Positions 1 to 5,650 of a stretch of DNA of 16,689 nt are shown one piece after another. Location: positions 1 through 16,689 of the forward strand of contig CAMPGV010000016.1 of assembly GCA_946885745.1 (NCBI GenBank), read 5' to 3'. The notes beneath the pieces were generated by a model that saw only the letters and a program-made list of their open reading frames with translations, was not told where the DNA came from and did no database searches. The position numbers were made by a program, and so were the translations under genes. Source of the stretch: an uncultured Candidatus Saccharibacteria bacterium (GTDB taxonomy: Bacteria; Patescibacteria; Saccharimonadia; Saccharimonadales; JAEWBQ01). The stretch's first letter is position 1. The number at the start of each line of letters is the position of its first letter.

Positions 1-7
1 GCTACCA
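1..7 (+). tRNA. 3' end of a tRNA gene cut by the window start (partial)
   Basis: The window opens with GCTACCA followed directly by AGAAAA. The complete tRNA on the minus strand at 4971-5047 also ends GCTACCA and is also followed by AGAAAA and a terminator hairpin. By analogy, the first 7 bases are read as the discriminator, the encoded CCA and the last acceptor bases of a plus-strand tRNA. Nothing else of it is visible, so the amino acid cannot be given and a chance match is possible. Confidence 0.45.
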
Positions 8-47
8 AGAAAAAAGTCTTAGCAATTGCTAGGACTTTTTTCTTTGG
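5..47. terminator. Two-way intrinsic terminator
   Basis: A near-perfect inverted repeat has arms AAAAAAGTC (10-18) and GACTTTTTT (33-41), with a further palindrome TAGCAATTGCTA between them. A T-run is present on both strands. On the plus strand it would end the putative tRNA, whose CCA lies inside the base of the stem. On the minus strand it would end the small gene at 92-259. Confidence 0.75.
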
Positions 48-91
48 TGAATAGTGACGACGGTATTTAATGTGAACGGCACAGCGCACTA

Positions 92-259
92 CTATGGAAG
101 TGGTGAGTCCTGGCCCTTGTCTTGGTTGTGCAGGAAGTGGTCTTTAGCTTCTTCAAGAGATATTTTTTTCTCCCTCGCTATCTGCTCAATCTTTTCTCGT
201 TGTTCTGGATTATCCATTATATCCTGCGCTTTATCGCGTAGATCATCAACCATACTCAT
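92..259 (-). CDS. Small acidic helical protein of unknown function (55 aa)
   Basis: I do not recognise this protein. It starts MSMVDDLRDKAQDIMDNP and is almost all predicted helix, rich in Asp, Glu, Lys and Gln. It has no membrane segment, no signal peptide and no cysteine. The start at 259 is chosen because an AGGAGG sequence lies 7 bases upstream (265-272 on the plus strand). The longer reading frame from 286 would translate this ribosome site itself, so it is rejected. A promoter fits at 292-320. It stands alone between the oxidoreductase operon and the terminator at 5-47, which would end its transcript. It stops with TAG. The coding call is fairly secure because of the ribosome site, promoter and terminator; the function is open. 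Confidence 0.75.
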   Translation of the reverse strand: MSMVDDLRDKAQDIMDNPEQREKIEQIAREKKISLEEAKDHFLHNQDKGQDSPLP

Positions 260-291
260 AAGGACACCTCCTTTATTGTTACGCACAGTCT

Positions 292-320
292 ACTATAAAA
301 GCCTCGATGTATCGTGGCTA
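292..320 (-). promoter_or_regulatory. Promoter for the 55-aa minus-strand gene
   Basis: On the minus strand, TAGCCA (315-320) and TATAGT (292-297) are 17 bases apart. Transcription would begin near 285, giving a leader of about 25 bases that carries the AGGAGG site. Confidence 0.4.
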
Positions 321-386
321 TAAGATATGTTACTGACAACGAAGAGTCGGCTTCACAGAGAACGTATAGGAAGGGTAAGTGGGCGA

Positions 387-1766
387 TTAAGCGGCAAGTT
401 TTGCGGCAGCTACACGAACGGCCTCGCTCCAGCTGAGGAAGGCGTGCGGCGTCGCGGCAAGCTCGCTGGCGGTGAGCTGGTACTTGATAGCCAACGAGAG
501 CTCATGAATGATCTCGGCTGCGTGCGGTGCAACAACCGTCGCGCCAATAAGGACACCCTTTTGATCGGCAATGAGTTTGACGAAACCGTCACGGAAGTCA
601 CTCGTGTTGGCACGAGCAATGATATTGAGTGGTGCGGTTGCTTTCTTGATATGGAGATCACGCTTTAGGCAGTCGTCTTCACTCAGGCCTACGGTTGCTA
701 TGCCGGGGTGGGTAAATGTCAGGCGTGGCGTCGCGGTGTAATCAGGGGTAATGCGGCTCTTTGGGTGGAGGATATTATGAGCGGCAACGCGGCTTTCTAG
801 AAGCGCTGTGTGGGTGTGGCTGGAGTGGCCGAGTACATCGCCGGCGGCAAAGATATGTCGAGCACTGGTTTGAAGGTTGCTGCTGACTTCAATACCTTTT
901 GGTGTGTACTGCACGGCTGCATTTTCAAGACCGAGATCAACGCTTGGTACGCGGCCAGTGGCAACCAGTACTTCATCGACACGCACGGACTTTTCGACAC
1001 CGCCGCGGGTGTAGGTGACACGTTTGCCGATGCCGTCTTTGACGACCGCAAGGGTGCGTGTTTGTGTGAGGCTTGTGACACCTTTTTGTTCTTTTAGGAG
1101 GCGCTCCATGAGGATACCGACTTCTTCATCTTCCCGAGGGAGGACACGGCTGGCGATCTCGGCGAGGTAGACTTTAGTACCGAAAATAGCCATCAACTGA
1201 GCAATCTCTACACCAATTGTGCCGGCACCGATAATGTAGAGGCTTTTTGGTGGACGTATCGCTTCCATGATGGTGCGCGGAGTGGCGTATGGGACGTCGG
1301 CGAGACCCTGGATGTCAGGCGTCACCCAGTGTGATCCAGTGGCAATCAGGAAATGTTCACTCGATAGGTGACGACGGTTGATACTGATCTCATGTGGCGA
1401 CAAGAAGTGGGCAGTTCCCTGGAACGCATCAATCCCCTGGCTTTCGTAGTACTTACGGTTACCGCCAGCACCAGTGCGTTTAACGGCCAGTTCCTTCCAG
1501 GCACGAATACTTGGATAGTTATAGCCGAGCGTAGTTGAGCGAAGGCCAAAGCGGGCGCCATGGCGCGCTTCATCGTAGAGCTGGGCGGCATGAAGGAGGG
1601 CTTTAGTCGGTACGTCACTCCAGTTTGGTGAGTCGCCACCGAAGGTGTCGGCCTCAATAATAGCAACGCGCTTACCGGCGCGTGCGGCAATAGTAGCCGC
1701 GGCGCTACCGCCGGCGCCACTGCCGATAACGATTAGATCATAGTCGAATGTTGGTTTTCGTGCCAT
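387..1766 (-). CDS. FAD/NAD(P)-binding disulfide-reductase homologue lacking the redox cysteines
   Basis: This is a class I pyridine-nucleotide disulfide oxidoreductase fold (dihydrolipoamide dehydrogenase / mercuric reductase / glutathione reductase family), 459 aa, the usual length. Visible motifs are the FAD site GSGAGG (15-20), the NAD(P) site GAGTIGVE (179-186), the second FAD segment AAGD (about 306-309), and a C-terminal dimerisation domain with the His-Glu pair kept (TPHAFLSWSEA, about 438-448). The family's active site GGTCVNVGCVPSK is here GGDSPNWSDVPTK (43-55). Both catalytic cysteines are gone (Ser46 and Asp51), while Asn48, Pro53 and Lys55 remain. There is only one cysteine in the whole protein, near residue 365. 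It therefore cannot run the normal dithiol cycle. It may be a flavin-dependent NAD(P)H oxidase or quinone/dye reductase, but that is inference. It lies 9 bases after the ATP-cone gene, with an AAGGAG ribosome site, as the last gene of the operon. Confidence 0.9.
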   Translation of the reverse strand: MARKPTFDYDLIVIGSGAGGSAAATIAARAGKRVAIIEADTFGGDSPNWSDVPTKALLHAAQLYDEARHGARFGLRSTTLGYNYPSIRAWKELAVKRTGAGGNRKYYESQGIDAFQGTAHFLSPHEISINRRHLSSEHFLIATGSHWVTPDIQGLADVPYATPRTIMEAIRPPKSLYIIGAGTIGVEIAQLMAIFGTKVYLAEIASRVLPREDEEVGILMERLLKEQKGVTSLTQTRTLAVVKDGIGKRVTYTRGGVEKSVRVDEVLVATGRVPSVDLGLENAAVQYTPKGIEVSSNLQTSARHIFAAGDVLGHSSHTHTALLESRVAAHNILHPKSRITPDYTATPRLTFTHPGIATVGLSEDDCLKRDLHIKKATAPLNIIARANTSDFRDGFVKLIADQKGVLIGATVVAPHAAEIIHELSLAIKYQLTASELAATPHAFLSWSEAVRVAAAKLAA

Positions 1767-1775
1767 AGTGTCTCC

Positions 1776-2060
1776 TTAGATGACCAAGCGGTGGTGTTTG
1801 TATAAATATGCTGCTTCAGGGTGGAGGTTGGTGAGGGCGTCGGTGGCTTTCCGTCGAAGGTCGCCGCTGGTTACCTCGGGTTTGGTGTCGCACCATTTGA
1901 TGACGATGTCACAGACGGTGTTTGCGGTCAGTTCGGCCTCACCCTCCGGGCTGCGAACGCTCAGACAGGCGGCACGGATACTGGCGTGGAGCTTGGTTCT
2001 ATCGAGCGGCTCACTCGGGCGTCGCCCGCCACGCTTGACGATATCGATTGCCCGTCCCAC
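1776..2060 (-). CDS. Stand-alone ATP-cone domain protein (94 aa)
   Basis: The sequence carries the ATP-cone signature: an N-terminal IVKRGGRRPSEPLDRTKL (8-25), a central VTSGDLRRKATDAL, and the closing AAYLYKHHR. ATP-cones bind ATP/dATP and act as allosteric domains of ribonucleotide reductases and of the repressor NrdR. Here the domain forms the entire protein. There is no NrdR zinc ribbon (only two scattered cysteines) and no reductase. It starts with GTG, whose G is the last base of the upstream gene's TAG stop. A GGAGGAGG ribosome site lies inside the end of that gene, so translation is probably coupled. The role could be nucleotide sensing for the neighbouring oxidoreductase or membrane protein. 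That is a guess; the fold call is firm. Confidence 0.85.
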   Translation of the reverse strand: MGRAIDIVKRGGRRPSEPLDRTKLHASIRAACLSVRSPEGEAELTANTVCDIVIKWCDTKPEVTSGDLRRKATDALTNLHPEAAYLYKHHRLVI

Positions 2061-2770
2061 TAGAGGCCTCCTCCAAGAACACCAGAGGTCATGACTTGTT
2101 CGACATAGACGTAAAGGCCGAGCACGAGCAGGCCGCTTCCGGCAGCAAATTGCAAGAAGCGCTTGTTGGCTTCGCGCCAGCGTTGAATGTGGCTGAGTTT
2201 GTGACCACCGCCGACAAGCATCGCGACGACGAGAAGTGGGAGAAGTGAGATCGCAAGGTACAGGATAATACCGACAGCTTGGTAGGCTGGCGCTAAGCTA
2301 GCAATAGAGAGTGCGGCCAGTAAGAGCGGCCCCATAATGAAGAGAACTTCAGCAAGTACACTGGCGATGCCGAGCGAGAAAGCTTCGGCACCTTGCTTGG
2401 TGCTTTTTGTGCGGTCACTCAGGAAGCGTGCCATGCTGCGCGGCAGCCATAGACTTGTGCCTGCTTCGCGGCGATAGTAGAAGGCCCAGACGGCGACGCC
2501 CAATCCGATCATAACGCCACAGGCGATCGACCAGATAAACGGTGAAGCGGGAATGTAGCCAGGTTGGAAGATGAGTACCCCAAATGACAGAAGCAGCAAG
2601 GTCATGATTGCGGTTCCGAAGATGAAGCTACTGGCAAGGTGCATGAGGCGGCCGTGAGCGGTCTTGCTGCCAATGGCGTGGCCACTAAGGAGTGTCAGAA
2701 CACTAACGCTCAGTTGGAAACTGGCGTGGATGATGGCTGAAAAAGCGATTACAGCAAGGGTAGCGAGCAT
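2060..2770 (-). CDS. Integral membrane protein, about 6 helices, unknown function (236 aa)
   Basis: The reading frame begins with a hydrophobic stretch (MLATLAVIAFSAIIHASFQL) and holds about six predicted membrane segments. A basic loop (RSMARFLSDRTKSTKQ) falls in the middle, followed by Gly/Pro-containing helices (FIMGPLLLAA, YLAISLLPLLVVAMLVGGG). The overall look recalls LysE- or CcdA-type small transporters, but no diagnostic motif is present. CcdA's paired cysteines are absent; I see a single Cys. The ATG at 2770 is chosen because a promoter lies at 2803-2832, and the open frame further upstream (to 3037) runs through that promoter and into the divergent gene. The leader carries AGAGG about 18 bases from the ATG, which is too far for a normal ribosome site. 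It is the first gene of the operon with the ATP-cone protein and the oxidoreductase. Confidence 0.8.
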   Translation of the reverse strand: MLATLAVIAFSAIIHASFQLSVSVLTLLSGHAIGSKTAHGRLMHLASSFIFGTAIMTLLLLSFGVLIFQPGYIPASPFIWSIACGVMIGLGVAVWAFYYRREAGTSLWLPRSMARFLSDRTKSTKQGAEAFSLGIASVLAEVLFIMGPLLLAALSIASLAPAYQAVGIILYLAISLLPLLVVAMLVGGGHKLSHIQRWREANKRFLQFAAGSGLLVLGLYVYVEQVMTSGVLGGGL

Positions 2771-2802
2771 GTGTTTTTGTTTTAGATTACCTCTAGCATT
2801 AT

Positions 2803-2832
2803 TATATAGCATAAGCAGCAGAAAAGTATCAA
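2803..2832 (-). promoter_or_regulatory. Promoter of the membrane protein - ATP-cone - oxidoreductase operon
   Basis: On the minus strand, TTGATA (2827-2832) and TATATA (2803-2808) are 18 bases apart, with an extended TGC just before the -10. TATAAT at 2801-2806 is an alternative register. It lies back to back with the plus-strand promoter at 2851-2879. Confidence 0.6.
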
Positions 2833-2850
2833 AAATCTGACAAAATGGTA

Positions 2851-2879
2851 TTGCTTTTTTAAAGCTTTTATGCTTAAAT
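2851..2879 (+). promoter_or_regulatory. Promoter of the 49-aa gene
   Basis: TTGCTT (2851-2856) and TTAAAT (2874-2879) are exactly 17 bases apart, with an extended TGC immediately before the -10. Transcription should start near 2886, giving a leader of about 35 bases that is very rich in A. Confidence 0.6.
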
Positions 2880-2920
2880 AAGTACATAAAACAATCAAAA
2901 CAAAAAGGAAGCAAACAACA

Positions 2921-3070
2921 ATGGATATTTCTTCTGCGGAAATCGAGCAAGTCACTATTTCGGATGTACTTGAGCTCGCTACCTGGAACCGTCCACGCAC
3001 CTCTGAAGAGCTTCGCACCTTCGTCGAATCTCGCCACTCTACCCTGCCTGACGACCTCGCTATTGAGTAG
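2921..3070 (+). CDS. Small unknown protein (49 aa)
   Basis: This short frame runs MDISSAEIEQVTISDVLE to a TAG stop. It is acidic, has no membrane segment, and contains a conserved-looking middle (ATWNRPRTSEEL). I do not recognise it. Support for it being real is a good promoter at 2851-2879, an AAGGAA ribosome site at 2905-2910 (about 10 bases from the ATG), and strongly C-biased codons (ACC, CTC, CGC, TTC, GAC) against an A-rich leader. That bias is typical of a well-expressed gene. It lies divergently to the membrane-protein operon and upstream of the YggT-like gene, with no clear terminator between. Confidence 0.65.
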   Translation: MDISSAEIEQVTISDVLELATWNRPRTSEELRTFVESRHSTLPDDLAIE

Positions 3071-3073
3071 TTA

Positions 3074-3087
3074 GTGAAATTGTTCAC
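3074..3087. promoter_or_regulatory. Operator-like palindrome GTGAA-N4-TTCAC
   Basis: A perfect 5+5 inverted repeat, GTGAAATTGTTCAC, lies 3 bases after the 49-aa gene and just upstream of the -10 box of the next gene, covering its -35 region. There is no T-run, so it is more likely a protein-binding site than a terminator. Confidence 0.35.
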
Positions 3088-3106
3088 ATTTCTGTGCATT
3101 GGCTGA

Positions 3107-3115
3107 TGCTATGCT
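3107..3115 (+). promoter_or_regulatory. Extended -10 promoter of the YggT-like gene
   Basis: TGCTATGCT is an extended -10 element with no good -35. Transcription would begin near 3122 and the leader would contain the AAGGAG ribosome site at 3135-3140. Confidence 0.4.
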
Positions 3116-3146
3116 GGGGGCAAGACAGATTAATAAGGAGTCCCTC

Positions 3147-3545
3147 ATGGCAGTAGTAAACCGTCAAACGACTGAAGTTCGTGAGACAAGTGATAATCTC
3201 GATAACACTAATGTGTCAGCGCCTGGAAGTGTCGTTGATCGCGCGGATGGTCCGTTGGTATTTCATAAGATCGTCTGGTATATTGCGGGCGTCATCATCG
3301 CCCTCCTAGCGTTACGTGTGATTTTTCTTCTGCTGGCCGCTAACCAAGGTTCACCTTTTGTTGACTTAATTTATGGCCTTAGTGGTGTCTTTGCTTGGCC
3401 GTTCTTCGGTGTCTTTGGCTACACTCCGGCCTATGGTCAATCGGTACTTGAGATTAGCAGTATCGTTGCAATGGTTATCTACGCGTTAATTGCCTGGGGT
3501 ATTGCAAAGCTAGCTACTCTGACGAGCAATCGAACTGACATTTAG
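3147..3545 (+). CDS. YggT-like membrane protein (132 aa)
   Basis: An N-terminal soluble stretch of about 45 residues, rich in Asn, Asp and Thr, precedes a hydrophobic domain with about three membrane segments. The domain reads IVWYIAGVIIALLALRVIF, then the loop AANQGSPFVDLIYGLSG, then FAWPFFGVF, then a final helix (EISSIVAMVIYALIAWGIA). The Arg in the first helix followed by a loop with a Pro-Phe pair and a second Pro before GVF matches the YggT family (small bacterial membrane proteins of poorly defined role, sometimes near division genes). The start at 3147 is fixed by AAGGAG 6 bases upstream. The longer frame from 3099 would begin inside the promoter. The gene ends at a terminator shared with the convergent endonuclease-like gene. 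Confidence 0.75.
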   Translation: MAVVNRQTTEVRETSDNLDNTNVSAPGSVVDRADGPLVFHKIVWYIAGVIIALLALRVIFLLLAANQGSPFVDLIYGLSGVFAWPFFGVFGYTPAYGQSVLEISSIVAMVIYALIAWGIAKLATLTSNRTDI

Positions 3546-3554
3546 TTTGGCTAC

Positions 3555-3590
3555 AATAAAATAGCCGCCCATGTAGGCGGTTATTTTATT
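3555..3590. terminator. Two-way intrinsic terminator
   Basis: Arms AATAAAATAGCCGCC (3555-3569) and GGCGGTTATTTTATT (3576-3590) pair over 15 positions with one G-U, around a 6-base loop. The flanking A and T runs serve both strands. The TAA stop of the convergent minus-strand gene (3586-3588) lies within the 3' arm. Confidence 0.85.
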
Positions 3591-4347
3591 TGGCATGATC
3601 GCGAAGATGCGCGAAACGTTCACGGAGTTCACGGCGCCAGTCGTGGCTGTCGCCTGAATGTGCCAGGGTGGTCGTGATTGCTGTGTGATCAGATAAGTGT
3701 GCGTCGCCCGATGTGTCAAAGTCGCTAAACTCATATGATTTCGGGATGAGGAAGTAATCATTGCGCTTATTCCAGCTTGGGAATGACAGGTACGGGAAGA
3801 CAGTTGAAGCGCGGTAGCGGTCCTGCCATAGCTCTGCGCTGTCTTCGAGTCGGTCGAGGTTGAAATCACCGACAATGATGCGATTTTCGCCCCGCGCCTG
3901 CAGTATGTCGAGTAGCTCAATGAGCTGAGGTGTCGCAAAGTCAAAGTCGTCGGTGATTGAGAAATGAACATTGGCAATCTTAACGACATGATGGTTAATC
4001 ATGATGTCGAGCAGTTGCACGATTCGCTGATGGGCATCTCGTTCGTCCTGTTTTAAAACGATAGTGTCTGTCTTAAGGATCGGGTGGCGGCTGATTGCTG
4101 CGAGGCCTTCGCGGTAGACAGGGTGCTCGAGGCCAACTTGCAGGCGACTGATGGTGCAGTTTTCGTATCGGTAGCCAAGTTCGGCGTTAAGGAGTTCGGC
4201 CGGATTGTGTGCTGAAAGTTCCGGCAGATAAACGACCTCTTGAAAGAGTACAACGTCAGGGGATTCCTGGCGCAGGTAGGCGAGGATGTTTGGTTTTCGC
4301 TCTTCCCAGTGTTCAAATCCTTGGAGATTGAGAGACGTTATTTTCAC
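3586..4347 (-). CDS. Endonuclease/exonuclease/phosphatase-family protein (253 aa)
   Basis: All the family's metal and catalytic positions can be seen: Asn7 (TSLNLQG), Glu37 (LFQE), His128 (NVHF), Asp161 and Asn163 (GDFN), Asp197 (NDYFL) and the closing Asp220-His221 (LSDH). This fold covers exonuclease III-like DNases, DNase I-like nucleases and phosphodiesterases. The substrate cannot be told from sequence. No signal peptide or membrane segment is present, so it is probably cytoplasmic. Its short tail (ELRERFAHLRDHAK) is basic. It starts with GTG at 4347. No ribosome site is properly spaced, but an extended -10 (TGCTTTACT) ends 6 bases before the GTG, suggesting a leaderless message. It is divergent from arsR, with 194 bases between, and could be that regulator's target. 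Confidence 0.85.
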   Translation of the reverse strand: MKITSLNLQGFEHWEERKPNILAYLRQESPDVVLFQEVVYLPELSAHNPAELLNAELGYRYENCTISRLQVGLEHPVYREGLAAISRHPILKTDTIVLKQDERDAHQRIVQLLDIMINHHVVKIANVHFSITDDFDFATPQLIELLDILQARGENRIIVGDFNLDRLEDSAELWQDRYRASTVFPYLSFPSWNKRNDYFLIPKSYEFSDFDTSGDAHLSDHTAITTTLAHSGDSHDWRRELRERFAHLRDHAK

Positions 4348-4353
4348 TCTTCC

Positions 4354-4362
4354 AGTAAAGCA
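4354..4362 (-). promoter_or_regulatory. Extended -10 directly before the GTG of the endonuclease-like gene
   Basis: On the minus strand, TGCTTTACT is followed by GGAAGA and then the GTG start. No convincing -35 is seen. A start point 6-7 bases downstream would fall on the GTG itself. Confidence 0.4.
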
Positions 4363-4496
4363 CTAGCATGACAAAAATAATAGAATGCGACACGTAAAAT
4401 CACGCCCGTTCAGTGGCGGAAGGTCAAGTGCTATTTACAACGTTGTGGGGTGTTCGACGAAACGCTTCGGGCGGGCCAAGCGGTTCCTGAGCGCGT

Positions 4497-4533
4497 TCAA
4501 TCGGTTGATTTTTTTCGACCAATAAATCATAGT
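4497..4533 (+). promoter_or_regulatory. arsR promoter with an overlapping dyad
   Basis: TTGATT (4505-4510) and CATAGT (4528-4533) are 17 bases apart. The -10 ends 8 bases before the ATG, so transcription would start at about +1 or +2 of the gene. A small dyad TCAA-N4-TTGA (4497-4508) overlaps the -35, where an ArsR-type repressor would act on its own gene. Confidence 0.5.
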
Positions 4534-4541
4534 GGAAGGCA

Positions 4542-4868
4542 ATGGATCAGCTAGAGAAAATACGTCATTTATTTACGCAAAGCCTTCCCCTCTTTAATGC
4601 GCTCGGTGACCCTATTCGTCAGCAGCTAATTTTGCTCATGCTGGATGGGTCTCGGAAATCCGTCGCTGAACTGGCTGCTCAAACCGATCTGTCGCGACCA
4701 ACGATTTCGCACCATTTGAAGATCCTCAAAGATGCGCATATCGTAACGAGCCAGAAGGTGGGAAGAAAGATCTACTATCGTCCTACTATGGGGCGATATT
4801 TTACTTCGGTTGCCGAATTAGCGGTGACCGTTGACGAGCTAGACGTAGAGAAAGGAAACAAGCAGTAG
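4542..4868 (+). CDS. ArsR/SmtB-family winged-helix regulator (108 aa)
   Basis: The domain order is typical of ArsR: an N-terminal helix, FNALGDPIRQQLILLML (18-34), the helix-turn-helix SVAELAAQTDLSRPTISHHL (about 40-59) with the recognition helix PTISHHLKIL, and the wing VGRKIYYRP. The ELCVCDL metal box of ArsR/SmtB sensors is absent (VAELAAQT instead) and the protein has no cysteine, so it is not a thiol-based arsenic/cadmium sensor of the usual kind. The signal is unknown. GGAAGG is only 2 bases from the ATG, too close for a normal ribosome site; the promoter position suggests a leaderless transcript. Beyond the TAG stop, the same frame stays open for 19 more codons (to TAA at 4926-4928). 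A two-way terminator follows. Confidence 0.9.
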   Translation: MDQLEKIRHLFTQSLPLFNALGDPIRQQLILLMLDGSRKSVAELAAQTDLSRPTISHHLKILKDAHIVTSQKVGRKIYYRPTMGRYFTSVAELAVTVDELDVEKGNKQ

Positions 4869-4933
4869 TCGTTGCAAAGGCAGCTCGATAAGCATCCGCC
4901 ACACATCTTGATTGAAGGCGAAGAGTAAACATC

Positions 4934-4971
4934 AAGAAAATACCCCCATCTTTCGATGAGGGGATTTTCTT
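4934..4971. terminator. Two-way terminator shared by arsR and the tRNA
   Basis: AAGAAAAT-a-CCCC-CATC and GATG-a-GGGG-ATTTTCTT form a long stem with small bulges around a 4-base loop. The loop reads GAAA on the tRNA strand, a stable tetraloop. The tRNA's encoded CCA is directly followed by the stem. Confidence 0.85.
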
Positions 4972-5047
4972 GGTAGCAGCGACAGGTTTCGAACCTGTGA
5001 CCTTAGGCTTATGAGTCCTACGCTCTAACCAACTGAGCTACGCTGCC
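4971..5047 (-). tRNA. tRNA with anticodon CAT (elongator Met, or Ile2)
   Basis: This is a 77-base cloverleaf on the minus strand. The acceptor GGCAGCG pairs with CGCTGCT, with a G1-U72 closing pair. The D arm is GCTC/GAGC, the anticodon loop CTCATAA, the T arm ACAGG/CCTGT with loop TTCGAAA, and CCA is encoded. The anticodon stem TAGGA/GCCTA has an A31-G39 mismatch next to the loop. The initiator's three G-C anticodon pairs and C1-A72 mismatch are absent, so it is not the initiator. CAT tRNAs can also be tRNA-Ile2, the substrate of TilS (encoded at 8420-9268). Sequence alone does not let me separate the two here. The minus-strand promoter is at 5063-5071. Confidence 0.95.
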
Positions 5048-5062
5048 ACAATTACTCTGGTG

Positions 5063-5071
5063 ATTGTAGCA
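5063..5071 (-). promoter_or_regulatory. Extended -10 promoter of the tRNA
   Basis: On the minus strand, TGCTACAAT is an extended -10 located 15 bases before the first base of the tRNA. The -35 region is weak. Confidence 0.5.
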
Positions 5072-5107
5072 GATACTGAAGGGTTTTTCTAGAGGCCTGG
5101 AAGGCTC

Positions 5108-5135
5108 TTGTAAATTTATGCCCAAGTGCTACACT
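5108..5135 (+). promoter_or_regulatory. Promoter of the unknown 158-aa gene
   Basis: TTGTAA (5108-5113) and TACACT (5130-5135) are 16 bases apart, with TGC directly before the -10. Transcription should start near 5142. This rules out the longer reading frame starting at 5126, which would begin inside the promoter. Confidence 0.6.
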
Positions 5136-5173
5136 TTGACTATCGTTTGATATTTACACTCAGGGGGGTGGAT

Positions 5174-5650
5174 ATGTCTGGGCAAGCGAGGTTGTTTAAC
5201 GTCTGTTCGGTTCATCAGGGAGGTGACTGCGAGTATCGCCACGGCTTCTGTGAGAAGATCGACCCGCATCGGGTCGTGTTGCCACGAGAGTATGTCGGCC
5301 TGCGCACGATCATGGACTTTGCCGAGGCCTGCTTCCGGCACGATGCCAATGTTGGCTGGCGTGCCTGGTGGGTGCTGCTGTACGATGAAGTGCATCATAA
5401 GTTGCTACGGTTGGACTCGGATTTCACAGGGCATCAGGAAGAATTGGGTATCCGGCATATTGCCACCGGGCTTAGTCGCTGGGAGTATGTCGATCAGGGC
5501 GGAAGCCCTCGGGATATCCTTGATCCTGAGCAGTGGATGATGGGTCGCGAGCAGATTAAGCTGGCGTATTACAGACTATGTAACAGTAATGTTGCTAAGT
5601 TTGGAGAGGCGGAGCGGCTTTTTCTGTACACGTGGTCCTGCCTTATTTAG
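5174..5650 (+). CDS. Unknown soluble protein (158 aa)
   Basis: I do not recognise this protein. It starts MSGQARLFNVCSVHQGG after a GGGGGGTG ribosome site; the upstream open frame is excluded by the promoter. The N-terminus has closely spaced Cys and His residues (Cys11, His14, Cys19, His23, Cys26) that could hold a metal ion. The rest is rich in Trp, Tyr, Arg and His (GWRAWWVLLYDEVHHKLL; DPEQWMMGREQIKLAYYRL). There is no signal peptide or membrane segment. It has its own promoter and stands alone between a tRNA and the polymerase cassette, and its TAG stop forms the base of a foldable RNA segment (5649-5715). The Cys/Trp richness differs from its neighbours, which could point to acquisition next to the tRNA. 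No function is claimed. Confidence 0.75.
   Translation: MSGQARLFNVCSVHQGGDCEYRHGFCEKIDPHRVVLPREYVGLRTIMDFAEACFRHDANVGWRAWWVLLYDEVHHKLLRLDSDFTGHQEELGIRHIATGLSRWEYVDQGGSPRDILDPEQWMMGREQIKLAYYRLCNSNVAKFGEAERLFLYTWSCLI

Noticed and set aside
54..668. Plus-strand open frames at 54-323 and 327-668
   Set aside because: They are shadows of minus-strand genes, lack ribosome sites, and their translations look like reverse-strand composition.
2771..3037. N-terminal extension of the minus-strand membrane protein frame
   Set aside because: It runs through the operon promoter (2803-2832) and overlaps the divergent 49-aa gene; its composition is Cys/Phe/Lys-rich and unlike coding sequence.
4348..4541. Possible small gene or hairpin terminator between the endonuclease-like gene and arsR
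   Set aside because: No frame of useful length with a ribosome site; only short weak dyads (CGAA-ACGC-TTCG) and the two promoters are visible.
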